Positions 52,716 to 62,135 are shown, counted from the first letter of the stretch. The stretch is 64,000 nt of DNA from Streptomyces achromogenes (GCF_030816715.1 NZ_JAUSYH010000001.1:8618001-8682000), one strand, 5' to 3'. Numbers and translations: made by a program. Notes: a model not told the origin generated them from the letters alone.

Positions 52716-52732
52716 GGTGCGTAATGCACAAC
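52716..52732 (-). promoter_or_regulatory. IclR-regulon dyad, site 7 (purU promoter)
   Basis: GGTGCGTAATGCACAAC fits GTTGC-N7-GCAAC with two changes, 15 bases upstream of the purU start. Confidence 0.5.
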
Positions 52733-52734
52733 AT

Positions 52735-52751
52735 GGTGAGCGATACGCAAC
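52735..52751 (-). promoter_or_regulatory. IclR-regulon dyad, site 8 (purU promoter)
   Basis: GGTGAGCGATACGCAAC retains the full right arm; the left arm is weak. It is 19 bases from site 7, roughly two helical turns, so paired binding is possible. Confidence 0.45.
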
Positions 52752-52877
52752 ATGGTCGGCTCGGTGCCGCCTGCGGTCAAGAGTGGGCGGGTAAGTGGCC
52801 GCATGGCCAAATCGTCATACGGCAATGTCTTGACGTCCGTCTGGCCAGCCGACAGGGTGTTCCATCACAAGCAATCG

Positions 52878-52894
52878 GGTGCACGATGCGCAAC
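52878..52894 (+). promoter_or_regulatory. IclR-regulon dyad, site 9 (betaine aldehyde dehydrogenase promoter)
   Basis: GGTGCACGATGCGCAAC, one change from GTTGC-N7-GCAAC, 26 bases before GTG 52920. TTGACG lies upstream at 52830. Confidence 0.55.
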
Positions 52895-52919
52895 GAATTT
52901 CAGTCGGAAGGCTCGGGGC

Positions 52920-54389
52920 GTGGCAGACCTGTATGTGGATGGTGAGTGGCGGGACGCGCTGGCGGGTGGGCGTCGGGACATCCGGTGTCCCGCTGACGGC
53001 ACGCTCGCGGTGACGGTGTCGGAGGGTACGCGTCCCGATGCCGAGGCGGCGATCGCGGCCGCCCGGGAGGCCTTCGATGCCGGTCCCTGGCCGCACACGC
53101 CCGAGCGGGAGCGCGGTGCACTGCTGCTGCGCACCGCCGACATCGTCGAGCGGGATGCCAAGGTCTTCGCCCGGGCGGAGTCGCTGGACACCGGTAAGCG
53201 GGTGGTGGAGAGCGAGTACGACATCGCCGACGTCGTCTCCTGTTTCCGTTACTACGGCGGGATCGCGGGCACCGACGCGGGGCGGGTGATCGACACCGGC
53301 CGTGACGACGCCGTGAGCCGTGTCGTGTACGAGCCGGTCGGGGTGTGCGCGTTGATCACGCCGTGGAACTATCCGCTGCTGCAGGCGAGTTGGAAGGTCG
53401 CTCCGGCTCTCGCCGCGGGCAACACGGTCGTCCTGAAGCCCAGCGAGCTCACGCCCTCGACGTCGGTCCTGCTGATGAAGGCGCTGGAGGAGGCCGGGCT
53501 GCCGGCGGGGGCGGCGAACCTGGTGCTGGGCGCCGGCCCCGAGGTCGGCGCACCGCTCGGCGAGGACCCCCGTGTCGACATGGTCTCCTTCACCGGCGGC
53601 CTGGACACCGGCAGGCGCATCATGGCCTCGGCGGCGGCGACGGTGAAGAAGGTCGCGCTGGAGCTGGGCGGCAAGAACCCCAATGTCGTCTTCGCGGACG
53701 CCGACTTCGAGACGGCCGTGGACTTCGCCCTCACCGCGGTCTTCCTGCACTCGGGCCAGGTGTGCTCGGCGGGGGCCCGGCTGGTCGTCGAGGACCGCCT
53801 GCACGACCGTCTCGTCGACGAGATCGTCCGCCGGGCCCGGCTGATCCGTCTCGGCGGCCCCTTCGACCCGCGGGCCGAGACCGGGGCGCTGATCTCCGCG
53901 CGGCACCTGGAGAAGGTGGAGGCCTACGTCGCGGCGGGCCTGGCCGAGGGCGCGGTGCTGCGCTGCGGCGGGGAACGCCCGGGCGATCCGGCGCTGGCGG
54001 GTGGCCACTACTACCTGCCCACGGTGCTGGACGAGTGCCGGCAGGACATGCGCGTGGTGCGTGAGGAGTCCTTCGGGCCGGTGCTGACCGTGGAGCGTTT
54101 CACCGACGAGGACGACGCCGTGCGCATCGCCAACGACACCGAGTACGGGCTCGCCGGGGCGGTGTGGACGCAGGACGCCGGCAGGGCCCAGCGGGTCGCG
54201 CGGCGGCTGCGGCACGGCACGGTGTGGATCAACGACTACCACCCCTACGTGCCGCAAGCGGAATGGGGCGGTTTCGGGCATTCGGGTGTGGGCCGGGAGC
54301 TGGGACCGACCGGCCTGAACGAATACCGAGAGCCCAAGCACATCTGGCAGAACATCCAACCCCGGCCGCAGCGCTGGTTCAGCGGCTGA
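52920..54389 (+). CDS. betB: Betaine aldehyde dehydrogenase-type ALDH
   Basis: 489 residues from GTG 52920 (GGAAGG upstream; the frame is open to 52752 but unnatural). NAD-dependent ALDH fold: PWNYPLLQASWK, KPSELTP, the active-site Glu in LELGGKNPN, catalytic Cys in SGQVCSAGARL, and ESFGPVLTVE near the C-terminus. The end (WGGFGHSGVGRELG) is typical of BADH. It oxidises betaine aldehyde to glycine betaine. The ProV gene starts 20 bases after its stop, so dehydrogenase and transporter share a transcript. Confidence 0.88.
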   Translation: MADLYVDGEWRDALAGGRRDIRCPADGTLAVTVSEGTRPDAEAAIAAAREAFDAGPWPHTPERERGALLLRTADIVERDAKVFARAESLDTGKRVVESEYDIADVVSCFRYYGGIAGTDAGRVIDTGRDDAVSRVVYEPVGVCALITPWNYPLLQASWKVAPALAAGNTVVLKPSELTPSTSVLLMKALEEAGLPAGAANLVLGAGPEVGAPLGEDPRVDMVSFTGGLDTGRRIMASAAATVKKVALELGGKNPNVVFADADFETAVDFALTAVFLHSGQVCSAGARLVVEDRLHDRLVDEIVRRARLIRLGGPFDPRAETGALISARHLEKVEAYVAAGLAEGAVLRCGGERPGDPALAGGHYYLPTVLDECRQDMRVVREESFGPVLTVERFTDEDDAVRIANDTEYGLAGAVWTQDAGRAQRVARRLRHGTVWINDYHPYVPQAEWGGFGHSGVGRELGPTGLNEYREPKHIWQNIQPRPQRWFSG

Positions 54390-54409
54390 ACGCCGAAAAG
54401 AGGTCGAGC

Positions 54410-55495
54410 ATGACCACCCAGACCGAGGTGCCGCAGCGGCGCGGCACGCCCCAGGACTCGGGTCCCACCCCGGTCATCTCCGTGCGCAATCTGTGGAAGG
54501 TGTTCGGGCCGAAGGCCGACCGGGTGCCGGGGTCCGAGGATCTGTGCGGGCTCACCCGCCGTGAGCTGATGGACCGCACCGGCTGCACGGCCGCCGTACG
54601 CGATGTGCACTTCGACGTCTCGCCCGGCGAGGTCTTCGTCGTGATGGGGCTGTCGGGCTCCGGCAAGTCGACCCTGGTGCGATGTCTGACCCGGCTGATC
54701 GAGCCCACCGCGGGCGAGATCGTCTTCGAGGGCGAGGACATCCGGCAGGCCGACGACAGGCGCCTGCGTGATCTGCGCCGCCGCAAGTTCTCCATGGTCT
54801 TCCAGCACTTCGGGCTGCTGCCCCACCGCCGGGTCGTCGACAACGTGTCCTTCGGTCTGGAGATCCGCGGCATGGGCCGGGCCGAGCGCACCAGGCGGGC
54901 CCAGGAGGTCGTCGAACTCGTCGGCCTCGCCGGCTACGAGAACTCCTACCCCGACCAGCTGTCGGGCGGTATGCAGCAGCGTGTCGGCCTGGCCCGGGCG
55001 CTGGCGGGCGATCCGGACGTGCTCTTCTTCGACGAGCCGTTCTCGGCGCTCGACCCGCTGATCCGCCGCGACATGCAGAACGAGGTCATCCGTCTGCACC
55101 ACGAGGTCGGCAAGACCATGGTGTTCATCACCCACGACCTGTCCGAGGCGCTCAAGCTGGGCGACCGCATCCTCATCATGCGCGACGGCAAGATGGTGCA
55201 GTGCGGCACCGGCGACGAGCTGGTGGGCGCCCCCGCCGACGACTACGTGCGCGAGTTCGTCAAGGACGTGCCCCGCGGTGACGTGCTCACCCTGCGCTGG
55301 ATCATGCGCCCGCCGGCCGACGGAGACCCCCTGGACGGCCCCGAACTGGGCCCCGACGTCGTGGTGCGGGAGGCCACCCGGGCGGTGCTCGCGGCCGACA
55401 GGCCCGTCAAGGTCGTCGAGAACGGCAGACTCCTCGGCATCGTCGGCGACGAGGAGATCCTCGCCGTGGTCGCCGGACAGGAAGGCGGCGCCTGA
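54410..55495 (+). CDS. proV: Glycine betaine/proline ABC transporter ATPase with CBS region
   Basis: 361 residues from ATG 54410 (AAAAGAGG upstream). The ProV-specific N-terminus (LWKVFGPK, then the SxxLxGLTRRELMDRTG-like insert) is followed by Walker A GLSGSGKST, signature LSGGMQQR, Walker B VLFFDEPFSALDP and H-loop FITHDLSEAL. After residue about 280 a CBS-like segment (VVREATRAVLAADRPVKVVENGRLLGIVGDEEIL) could sense ionic strength as in OpuA. The stop overlaps the permease start (ATGA). It energises uptake of betaine or related compounds. Confidence 0.93.
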   Translation: MTTQTEVPQRRGTPQDSGPTPVISVRNLWKVFGPKADRVPGSEDLCGLTRRELMDRTGCTAAVRDVHFDVSPGEVFVVMGLSGSGKSTLVRCLTRLIEPTAGEIVFEGEDIRQADDRRLRDLRRRKFSMVFQHFGLLPHRRVVDNVSFGLEIRGMGRAERTRRAQEVVELVGLAGYENSYPDQLSGGMQQRVGLARALAGDPDVLFFDEPFSALDPLIRRDMQNEVIRLHHEVGKTMVFITHDLSEALKLGDRILIMRDGKMVQCGTGDELVGAPADDYVREFVKDVPRGDVLTLRWIMRPPADGDPLDGPELGPDVVVREATRAVLAADRPVKVVENGRLLGIVGDEEILAVVAGQEGGA

Positions 55496-57513
55496 TGACC
55501 GTCGTCGTGGAGAAGACCGAGCCGCCGGGTGGACCGGAGAGGACCCGGCCCGTCGAGGAGCCGGCCCCGGCCGCGGAGCCCCGCAGGATCAGCCGCTCCC
55601 TGGTGATCGGCGTGATTCTGGTCGTCTGGCTGGTGCTGTTCGCCGTCCTGCGCGGCAGACAGACCCTCGCGCTCGCGGCGGCGGACCTGACCGGTCTGCA
55701 CCGGTGGTTCAACGACGTCAACGACTCGATCGGCGCGAACCGCGACACCAACCCGCTGTTCCTGTACTTCTTCAACGAGATCCGCCTGGTCATCGACACC
55801 CTGGTGACCTTCGTCCGGGAGCTGATCTCCCAGCCCTCGGACGCCCGGCCCCTCCCGCAGATCGGCTGGCTCGGCGTGGTCGGCATCGCCGGCTACGTCT
55901 CGTGGGCCTTCGGCAACTGGCGGGTCGCCCTGCTGGCGGTGGCCGGCTTCACCTTCTTCGGGCTGCAGGGCCTGTGGCAGGAGAGCATGGACACCCTGGC
56001 GCTGACCCTGTCCTCGGTCCTTGTGGCGCTGCTGTTCGCGATCCCGCTCGGGGTGTGGGCGGGGCTGTCCGACCGGTTCCACCGGATCATGACGCCCTTC
56101 CTGGACTTCATGCAGACCATGCCGACCTTCGTCTACCTCGCCCCCCTGACCCTGTTCTTCCTCATCGGCGGAGCCTCCGCCACCATCGCCACGGTGATCT
56201 ACGCGGCGCCACCCGCCATCCGCATCACCGCGCACGCCATCCGGTCCGTCCCCGAGACCACCGTCGAGGCGGCCGACTCGCTCGGCGCGACGCGTCGGCA
56301 GGCCCTGCTGAAGGTCCTGCTGCCGATGTCCAAGCGGACCGTGGTGATGGGCGTCAACCAGACCATCATGGCCGCCCTGGCCATGGTCACCATCGCCGCC
56401 CTGATCGACGCGCCGGGCCTCGGCAAGACCGTCGTCCAGGCGCTCCAGTCGCTCGACGTCGGCACCGCCTTCAACGCGGGCCTGTCCATCGTCGTCATGG
56501 CGATCGTGCTCGACCGGGTGACGACCGCGGCCAGCACCCGCGAGGAGGAGGCCCGGCGTTCGAAGAACCGGTTCCTCGCCTGGCGGCGGCCGCTGCTCGG
56601 CGCGGGCGCGGTCGTCACGGCCGTGCTGGTCTTCATGTCGCACACCTATGTGTGGGCGGCCGAGTTCCCCGGCGAGGGCGGTCTCGGCAGTTCCATCGCG
56701 AGCGCGGCGGACACCACGACGACCTGGGTGCAGGACAACCTGTCGGGTGTCACCAACACCGTCCGCGACCTCATCACCAACGGGCTGCTCAACCCTTTCC
56801 AGTCGCTGCTCACGGACTCCCCGTGGTGGCTCGTCGGCGCCGTGCTGATCGCGCTCGGCGTCGTCCTCGGCGGCCGTCGGGCCGGAATCACCACGGCGGT
56901 GTGCGTAGGGCTGCTGGTCGCCACCGGGATGTGGTCGGACAGCATGACGACGCTGGCCTCGACGGTGGTCGCCACCATTCTCGTGATGCTGCTCGGCGTC
57001 GTCTTCGGCGTGTGGATGGGCCGCAGCCGGCTGGTGGACCGCATGCTGCGGCCGAGCCTGGACGCGGCGCAGGTCATGCCGCCGTTCGTCTATCTGGTGC
57101 CGTTCCTCGCGCTGTTCGGCGCGACCCGTTTCACGGCGATCGTCGCCGCGATCGTCTACGCGGCCCCCGTCGCCATGAAGATCATCGCGGACGGGGTGCG
57201 GAACGTGCCCGCGGCCACCGTGGAGGCGGCCACCTCCGCCGGGTGCAACACCTGGCAGATCATCACCAAGGTCCAGCTGCCGATGGCACGCAGCGCCCTG
57301 ACCCTCGCAACGAACCAGGGTCTGATCTACGTGCTGTCGATGGTTGTGGTGGGCGGCCTGGTAGGCGCGGGCGCCCTCGGCTACGACGTCGTAGCCGGTT
57401 TCTCGCAGGGCCAACTCTTCGGGAAGGGGCTCGCCGCGGGGCTGGCCATCGTCCTTCTCGGAGTCATGTTCGACCGCATCACTCAGGCCGCGGCGCGGCG
57501 AACCAGCGCGTAA
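55495..57513 (+). CDS. proW: Tandem-fused glycine betaine ABC permease (two ProW domains)
   Basis: 672 residues holding two complete inner-membrane permease units in one chain. Each has a cluster of helices and a ProW-type coupling loop: IRSVPETTVEAADSLGATRRQALLKV in the first half and VRNVPAATVEAATSAGCNTWQIITKV in the second. The central segment (residues about 340-430) links the two through a hydrophilic exterior loop. Normal ProW is about 300-350 residues and works as a homodimer; here the dimer is pre-made as one polypeptide. The start overlaps the proV stop, and proX follows 13 bases later. Confidence 0.9.
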   Translation: MTVVVEKTEPPGGPERTRPVEEPAPAAEPRRISRSLVIGVILVVWLVLFAVLRGRQTLALAAADLTGLHRWFNDVNDSIGANRDTNPLFLYFFNEIRLVIDTLVTFVRELISQPSDARPLPQIGWLGVVGIAGYVSWAFGNWRVALLAVAGFTFFGLQGLWQESMDTLALTLSSVLVALLFAIPLGVWAGLSDRFHRIMTPFLDFMQTMPTFVYLAPLTLFFLIGGASATIATVIYAAPPAIRITAHAIRSVPETTVEAADSLGATRRQALLKVLLPMSKRTVVMGVNQTIMAALAMVTIAALIDAPGLGKTVVQALQSLDVGTAFNAGLSIVVMAIVLDRVTTAASTREEEARRSKNRFLAWRRPLLGAGAVVTAVLVFMSHTYVWAAEFPGEGGLGSSIASAADTTTTWVQDNLSGVTNTVRDLITNGLLNPFQSLLTDSPWWLVGAVLIALGVVLGGRRAGITTAVCVGLLVATGMWSDSMTTLASTVVATILVMLLGVVFGVWMGRSRLVDRMLRPSLDAAQVMPPFVYLVPFLALFGATRFTAIVAAIVYAAPVAMKIIADGVRNVPAATVEAATSAGCNTWQIITKVQLPMARSALTLATNQGLIYVLSMVVVGGLVGAGALGYDVVAGFSQGQLFGKGLAAGLAIVLLGVMFDRITQAAARRTSA

Positions 57514-57526
57514 GGAGCAACTGACC

Positions 57527-58504
57527 ATGGCAAGGCAAGCAAGACGATGGAGAGCCGGCGCGGCCGGCATGGCGGTCCTCGGGCTCACCCTCACCGCCTG
57601 CGGCGGTGCGAAGGTCGGTGACAGCTCCTCGGAGGCGGGCGGCTCGAGCAGCTCCGCCAAGTGCGGCACCTTCAACCTCGCGGTCAACCCGTGGGTGGGC
57701 TACGAGGCCAACGCGGCGGTCATCGCGTACGTCGCGGAGAACGACCTCCACTGCAAGGTCACCAAGAAGGACCTCAAGGAGGAGATCGCCTGGCAGGGCT
57801 TCGGGACCGGTGAGGTCGACGCGGTCGTCGAGAACTGGGGCCACGACGACCTGAAGAAGAAGTACATCACCGGCCAGAAGACCGCCGTGGACGCCGGCGC
57901 GACCGGAAACGAAGGCCTGATCGGCTGGTATGTGCCGCCGTGGCTGGCCAAGGAGCACCCGGACATCACCGACTGGAAGAACCTCGACAAGTACGCGGCG
58001 AAGTTCAAGACGTCCGAGTCCGGTGGCAAGGGCCAGCTCCTCGACGGCGACCCGTCGTTCGTCACCAACGACGAGGCGCTGGTGAAGAACCTGAAGCTGG
58101 ACTACAAGGTCGTGTACGCGGGCAGCGAGACGGCCCTCATCCAGACCTTCCGCAAGGCCGAGAAGAACAAGGAATGGGTGATCGGCTACTTCTACGAGCC
58201 CCAGTGGTTCATGTCCGAGGTGCCGCTGGTGAAGGTCAAGCTGCCGGAGTACAAGGCGGGCTGCGACGCCGACGCCGAGAAGATCGCCTGCGACTACCCG
58301 GTCTACACGCTGGACAAGATCGTCAGCGCGAAGTTCGCCAAGTCCGGCAGCCCGGCCTACGACCTCGTGAAGAAGTTCAACTGGACGAACGACGACCAGA
58401 ACGTCGTGGCCAAGTACATCGCCGTCGACAAGATGACCCCCGAGGCCGCGGCCAAGAAGTGGGTCGAGGCCAACCGCGCCAAGGTGGACGCCTGGATCAA
58501 GTAG
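57527..58504 (+). CDS. proX: Glycine betaine-binding lipoprotein
   Basis: 325 residues. Basic N-terminus, hydrophobic stretch and lipobox LTAC give a lipid-anchored mature start at Cys about 25, followed by a Ser/Gly-rich linker. The OpuAC/ProX-type ligand domain has NPWVGYEANAAV, ENWGHDDL, WYVPPWL and FYEPQWF, supplying the Trp/Tyr residues that form the cation-pi cage for quaternary amines. Last gene of the proVWX unit and followed by a terminator. Confidence 0.9.
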   Translation: MARQARRWRAGAAGMAVLGLTLTACGGAKVGDSSSEAGGSSSSAKCGTFNLAVNPWVGYEANAAVIAYVAENDLHCKVTKKDLKEEIAWQGFGTGEVDAVVENWGHDDLKKKYITGQKTAVDAGATGNEGLIGWYVPPWLAKEHPDITDWKNLDKYAAKFKTSESGGKGQLLDGDPSFVTNDEALVKNLKLDYKVVYAGSETALIQTFRKAEKNKEWVIGYFYEPQWFMSEVPLVKVKLPEYKAGCDADAEKIACDYPVYTLDKIVSAKFAKSGSPAYDLVKKFNWTNDDQNVVAKYIAVDKMTPEAAAKKWVEANRAKVDAWIK

Positions 58505-58538
58505 GGGCGGAGACCGGATGCGGGAAGCCGGTCGGACC

Positions 58539-58585
58539 ATGCCCGGTGGGCGGCGTGCGCGAGATGCGCGCCGCCCACCGGGCAT
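58539..58585 (+). terminator. Terminator of the betB-proVWX transcript
   Basis: A perfect 17-bp stem (58539-58555 with 58569-58585) around a 13-base loop, 35 bases after the proX stop. Confidence 0.83.
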
Positions 58586-58634
58586 CGCCGTGTCCGGGCC
58601 CGCCACCCCCCTGTTTTCCGAGGTCTCGGGACCC

Positions 58635-58675
58635 TTGACACCCACCTGCGCGAAAGGCACATTGAGTTGCGCAAC
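58635..58675 (+). promoter_or_regulatory. Promoter of the dimethylglycine/sarcosine operon
   Basis: A consensus -35 TTGACA at 58635-58640 stands 17 bases before CACATT (weak -10). The 10-bp palindrome GTTGCGCAAC at 58666-58675, made of the two dyad arms without spacer, lies just downstream. Confidence 0.5.
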
Positions 58676-58684
58676 CTGAATCGC

Positions 58685-58701
58685 GTTGCGTGAACAGCAA
58701 C
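58685..58701 (+). promoter_or_regulatory. IclR-regulon dyad, site 10 (dimethylglycine oxidase promoter)
   Basis: GTTGCGTGAACAGCAAC, perfect arm match, between the promoter at 58635 and ATG 58741. It is placed to block elongation or initiation. Confidence 0.66.
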
Positions 58702-58740
58702 TCGATCGGCTCGACTGATCAACAGACCGGAGGTGCGGCG

Positions 58741-61179
58741 ATGGCGGGACCCCGAGTGGTCATCATCGGAGCGGGAGTCGTGGGAGCGGCTCTCGCGGAC
58801 GAGATCTCCGCGCGAGGCTGGACCGAGGTGACCGTGGTCGACCAGGGCCCGCTCCCCGCCACCGGGGGCTCCACGTCACACGCCCCGGGCCTGGTCTTCC
58901 AGACGAACTCCTCCAAGACGATGACCGAGCTGGCCAGGTACACCGTCGAGAAGTTCTGCTCCCTCGACGTGGACGGCAAGCCCTGCTTCCTCCAGGTCGG
59001 CGGACTCGAAGTGGCCACCACCTCCGAGCGCCTGACCGAGCTGCGGCGCCGGCACGGCTGGATCACCGCCTGGGGCATCGACGCCCGCCTGCTCACCGCG
59101 GACGAATGCCTCGAGCAGCACCCGCTGGTCAACCCCGACAAGGTCCTCGGCGGCCTCCTGGTCCCCACCGACGGCCTCGCCAAGGCGGTCCTCGCCGTCG
59201 AGGCGCAGATCCGCCGGGCCACCGAGCGCGGTGTGACCTTCCTGGCCCGCCACGAGGTCCTCGACGTCCTGAAGGCGGACGGCGAGGTCACCGGCGTCCT
59301 GACCGACCAGGGCGAGATCCCGGCGGACATCGTCGTGTGCTGCGCCGGCATCTGGGGCCCGAAGATCGCCCGCATGGCCGGGATGAACCTGCCGCTCACC
59401 CCGCTCGCCCACCAGCTCGCCTGGACCGGACCGATCCCGGCCCTCGCCGGCCAGACCGAGGAAGCGGTCCGCCCGATCCTGCGCCACCAGGACGCCGACC
59501 TCTACTACCGCGACCGCTTCGACGGCATCGGCATCGGCTACTACGGCCACCGCCCCATGCCGATCTCCGCCGACGACATCCTCTCCGTGGGCGAGGCCGA
59601 CGACATGCCGTCGGTCCTGAAGTTCACCGAGGACGACTTCGCGGACGCCTGGACCGAGACCCAGGCGCTCCTGCCCTCCACGAAGGAGGCGAAGATCGAG
59701 GAGGGCATCAACGGACTGTTCTCCTTCACCACCGACAACTTCCCGCTGCTCGGCGAGTCACGGGACGTCAAGGGCTTCTGGGTCGCCGAGGCGGTCTGGG
59801 TCACCCACTCCGCAGGCGTGGGCCGGGCCATGGCCGAATGGCTGGTCGACGGTTACTGCTCCTCCTTCGACCTGCACGAGTGCGACGTCAACCGCTTCGA
59901 GCCGCACCAGCTCGCCCCGGAGTACGTCCTGGCCCGCGACTGCCAGAACTTCGTCGAGGTCTACGACATCCTCCACCCCCTCCAGCCGTCCGGGGACCCG
60001 CGGCCGATCCGCACCAGCCCCTTCCACACCCGCCAGCAGGAGCACGGCGCCTTCTTCCTGGAGGCGAACGGCTGGGAGCGCCCGCAGTGGTACGAGGGCA
60101 ACGCCGGCCTAGTCGAGGGCCGCTCCATCCCGACCCCGGGCGACTGGGCCGCACGGTTCTGGTCGCCGATCGTCGGCGCCGAGGCCCAGGCCACCCGCGA
60201 GACGGTCGCGATGTACGACATGACCGCCCTCAAGCGCCTGGAGGTGAGCGGCCCCGGCGCCGCCGACCTCCTGGAGCGCCTGTGCACCGGCAAGGTCGCC
60301 AAATCCGTCGGCTCGGTGACCTACACCCTCTTCCTCGACCACGACGGCGGTATCCGCAGCGACGTCACCGTCGCCCGGCTGTCCCGCGACACCTTCCAGA
60401 TCGGCGCCAACGGCAACCTCGACCTGGACTGGATCACCCGCCACCTCCCGGCCGACGGCACGGTCCAGGTCCGTGACATCACCCCCGGCACCTGCTGCGT
60501 CGGTCTGTGGGGCCCGCTCGCCCGGGAGGTCCTCCAGCCCCTCACCGACGCCGACTTCTCGAACGACGGACTGAAGTACTTCCGCGCCAAGCACGCCTAC
60601 ATCGGCTCGGTGCCCGTCACCGCCATGCGCCTGAGCTACGTCGGCGAACTCGGCTGGGAGATCTACACCACCGCCGACCAGGGCCAGAAGCTCTGGGACA
60701 CCCTGTGGGAGGCGGCCCGGCCCCTCGGCGGCGTCATCGCCGGCCGCGGAGCCTTCAACAGCCTGCGCCTGGAGAAGGGCTACCGCTCCTTCGGCACCGA
60801 CATGACCTACGAGCACGACCCCTACGAGGCCGGCGTCGGCTTCGCCGTCAAGCTCGACAAGGACGACTTCGTCGGCAAGGCCGCCCTGCTGCGCCGCAAG
60901 GAGAACGTCCGGCGCAAGCTGTCCTGCCTGGTCATCGACGACCCCCGGTCGGTCGTGCTCGGCAAGGAACCCGTCTTCGACGGCGACCGGCCGGTCGGCT
61001 ACGTCACCAGCGCCGCCCACGGCTACACCATCGGCAAGGGCATCGCCTACGCCTGGCTCCCGACGGAACTCACGGCCCCCGGAACCGTGCTGCACATCGG
61101 CTACTTCGACCGGCGCGTCGAGGCGGTCGTCAGCGAGGAGCCCCTTTTCGACCCCACCATGTCCCGCCTCCGTGGCTGA
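58741..61179 (+). CDS. Dimethylglycine oxidase/dehydrogenase, folate-linked flavoenzyme
   Basis: 812 residues from ATG 58741 (GGAGG 8 bases upstream). The N-terminal DAO-type FAD domain has VVIIGAGVVGAALADEI and TSHAPG, the His of which is the covalent-FAD position in this family. A central linker leads to a C-terminal GcvT-like folate domain (residues about 430-812) with AAFNSLR-like and KGYRSFGTDMTYEHDPYEAG motifs. Length and layout equal Arthrobacter dimethylglycine oxidase. It converts dimethylglycine to sarcosine and passes the methyl carbon to THF as 5,10-methylene-THF. First gene of a unit with folD and soxBD(A). Confidence 0.92.
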   Translation: MAGPRVVIIGAGVVGAALADEISARGWTEVTVVDQGPLPATGGSTSHAPGLVFQTNSSKTMTELARYTVEKFCSLDVDGKPCFLQVGGLEVATTSERLTELRRRHGWITAWGIDARLLTADECLEQHPLVNPDKVLGGLLVPTDGLAKAVLAVEAQIRRATERGVTFLARHEVLDVLKADGEVTGVLTDQGEIPADIVVCCAGIWGPKIARMAGMNLPLTPLAHQLAWTGPIPALAGQTEEAVRPILRHQDADLYYRDRFDGIGIGYYGHRPMPISADDILSVGEADDMPSVLKFTEDDFADAWTETQALLPSTKEAKIEEGINGLFSFTTDNFPLLGESRDVKGFWVAEAVWVTHSAGVGRAMAEWLVDGYCSSFDLHECDVNRFEPHQLAPEYVLARDCQNFVEVYDILHPLQPSGDPRPIRTSPFHTRQQEHGAFFLEANGWERPQWYEGNAGLVEGRSIPTPGDWAARFWSPIVGAEAQATRETVAMYDMTALKRLEVSGPGAADLLERLCTGKVAKSVGSVTYTLFLDHDGGIRSDVTVARLSRDTFQIGANGNLDLDWITRHLPADGTVQVRDITPGTCCVGLWGPLAREVLQPLTDADFSNDGLKYFRAKHAYIGSVPVTAMRLSYVGELGWEIYTTADQGQKLWDTLWEAARPLGGVIAGRGAFNSLRLEKGYRSFGTDMTYEHDPYEAGVGFAVKLDKDDFVGKAALLRRKENVRRKLSCLVIDDPRSVVLGKEPVFDGDRPVGYVTSAAHGYTIGKGIAYAWLPTELTAPGTVLHIGYFDRRVEAVVSEEPLFDPTMSRLRG

Positions 61180-61216
61180 CACCCGGCCACGCCCGAAGAG
61201 GGAAGGAACACCGCCG

Positions 61217-62077
61217 GTGAACGCAACTCTGCTCGACGGCAAGGCCACCGCCGCCGACATCCGCCGCGAACTCACGGAGCGCGTGGCCAAGTTGACCGCC
61301 ATCGGCGGCCGCCCGCCGGGCCTCGGCACCGTCCTGGTCGGCGACGACCCCGGCAGCCACGCCTATGTCGGCGGCAAGCACCGCGACTGCGCCCAGGTCG
61401 GCATCGCATCCATCCGCCGCGACCTGCCCGCCGACGCCACCCAGCAGCAGGTCGAGGACGTCATCGACGAGCTGAACGCCGACCCGGCCTGCACCGGCTA
61501 CATCGTCCAGCTCCCGCTGCCCCGCCACCTCGACGCCAACGCCGTACTCGAACGCATGGACCCGGCCAAGGACGCCGACGGACTGCACCCCGTCAACCTC
61601 GGGCGGCTCACCCTCGGCGTCGACGCCCCGCTGCCGTGCACCCCACGCGGCATCGTCGAACTCCTCCGCCGCCACGGCGTACCGCTCGCCGGCGCCCGGG
61701 TCTGCGTGGTCGGCCGGGGCATCACGGTCGGCCGCCCCATCGGCCTGCTGCTCACCCGCCGTTCCGAGAACGCCACCGTGACCCTGTGCCACACCGGGAC
61801 CAAGGGCCTGGCCTGGCACACCCGCGAGGCCGACATCGTCATCGCGGCGGCCGGTTCACCCGGACTGATCACCAAGGACATGCTGCGCACCGGCGCGGCC
61901 GTCCTGGACGTCGGCATCACCCGCACCGACCAGGGCCTGGTCGGCGACATCCACCCGGACGCCGCCCAGGTCGCCGGCTGGATCGCGCCGATGCCCGGCG
62001 GAGTGGGCCCCATGACCCGCGCGATGTTGCTGGCCAACGTCGTCGAGGCCGCCGAGAGGAACGCCACCGCCGTATGA
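61217..62077 (+). CDS. folD: Bifunctional methylene-THF dehydrogenase/methenyl-THF cyclohydrolase
   Basis: 286 residues from GTG 61217 (GGAAGG upstream). FolD landmarks: catalytic Lys in SHAYVGGKHRDC, GYIVQLPLPRHLD, KDADGLHPVN, PCTPRGIVELL, the NADP Rossmann VVGRGITVGRP and the end PMPGGVGPMTRAMLLANV. It oxidises 5,10-methylene-THF made by the neighbouring demethylases to 10-formyl-THF, which PurU can hydrolyse. This is probably a second, pathway-specific folD in addition to the housekeeping copy, judged from the context only. Confidence 0.93.
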   Translation: MNATLLDGKATAADIRRELTERVAKLTAIGGRPPGLGTVLVGDDPGSHAYVGGKHRDCAQVGIASIRRDLPADATQQQVEDVIDELNADPACTGYIVQLPLPRHLDANAVLERMDPAKDADGLHPVNLGRLTLGVDAPLPCTPRGIVELLRRHGVPLAGARVCVVGRGITVGRPIGLLLTRRSENATVTLCHTGTKGLAWHTREADIVIAAAGSPGLITKDMLRTGAAVLDVGITRTDQGLVGDIHPDAAQVAGWIAPMPGGVGPMTRAMLLANVVEAAERNATAV

Positions 62078-62135
62078 ACGCGCACGCCCCCCAGCACCCG
62101 CAGTATCCGTACCTTTCGGAAGGCGGAGACGTCCG

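Noticed and set aside
55243..57687. 814-residue open frame on the minus strand
   Set aside because: A shadow of the tandem ProW gene. Its composition (Gly/Asp/Arg/His with no hydrophobic core) is not that of a protein.
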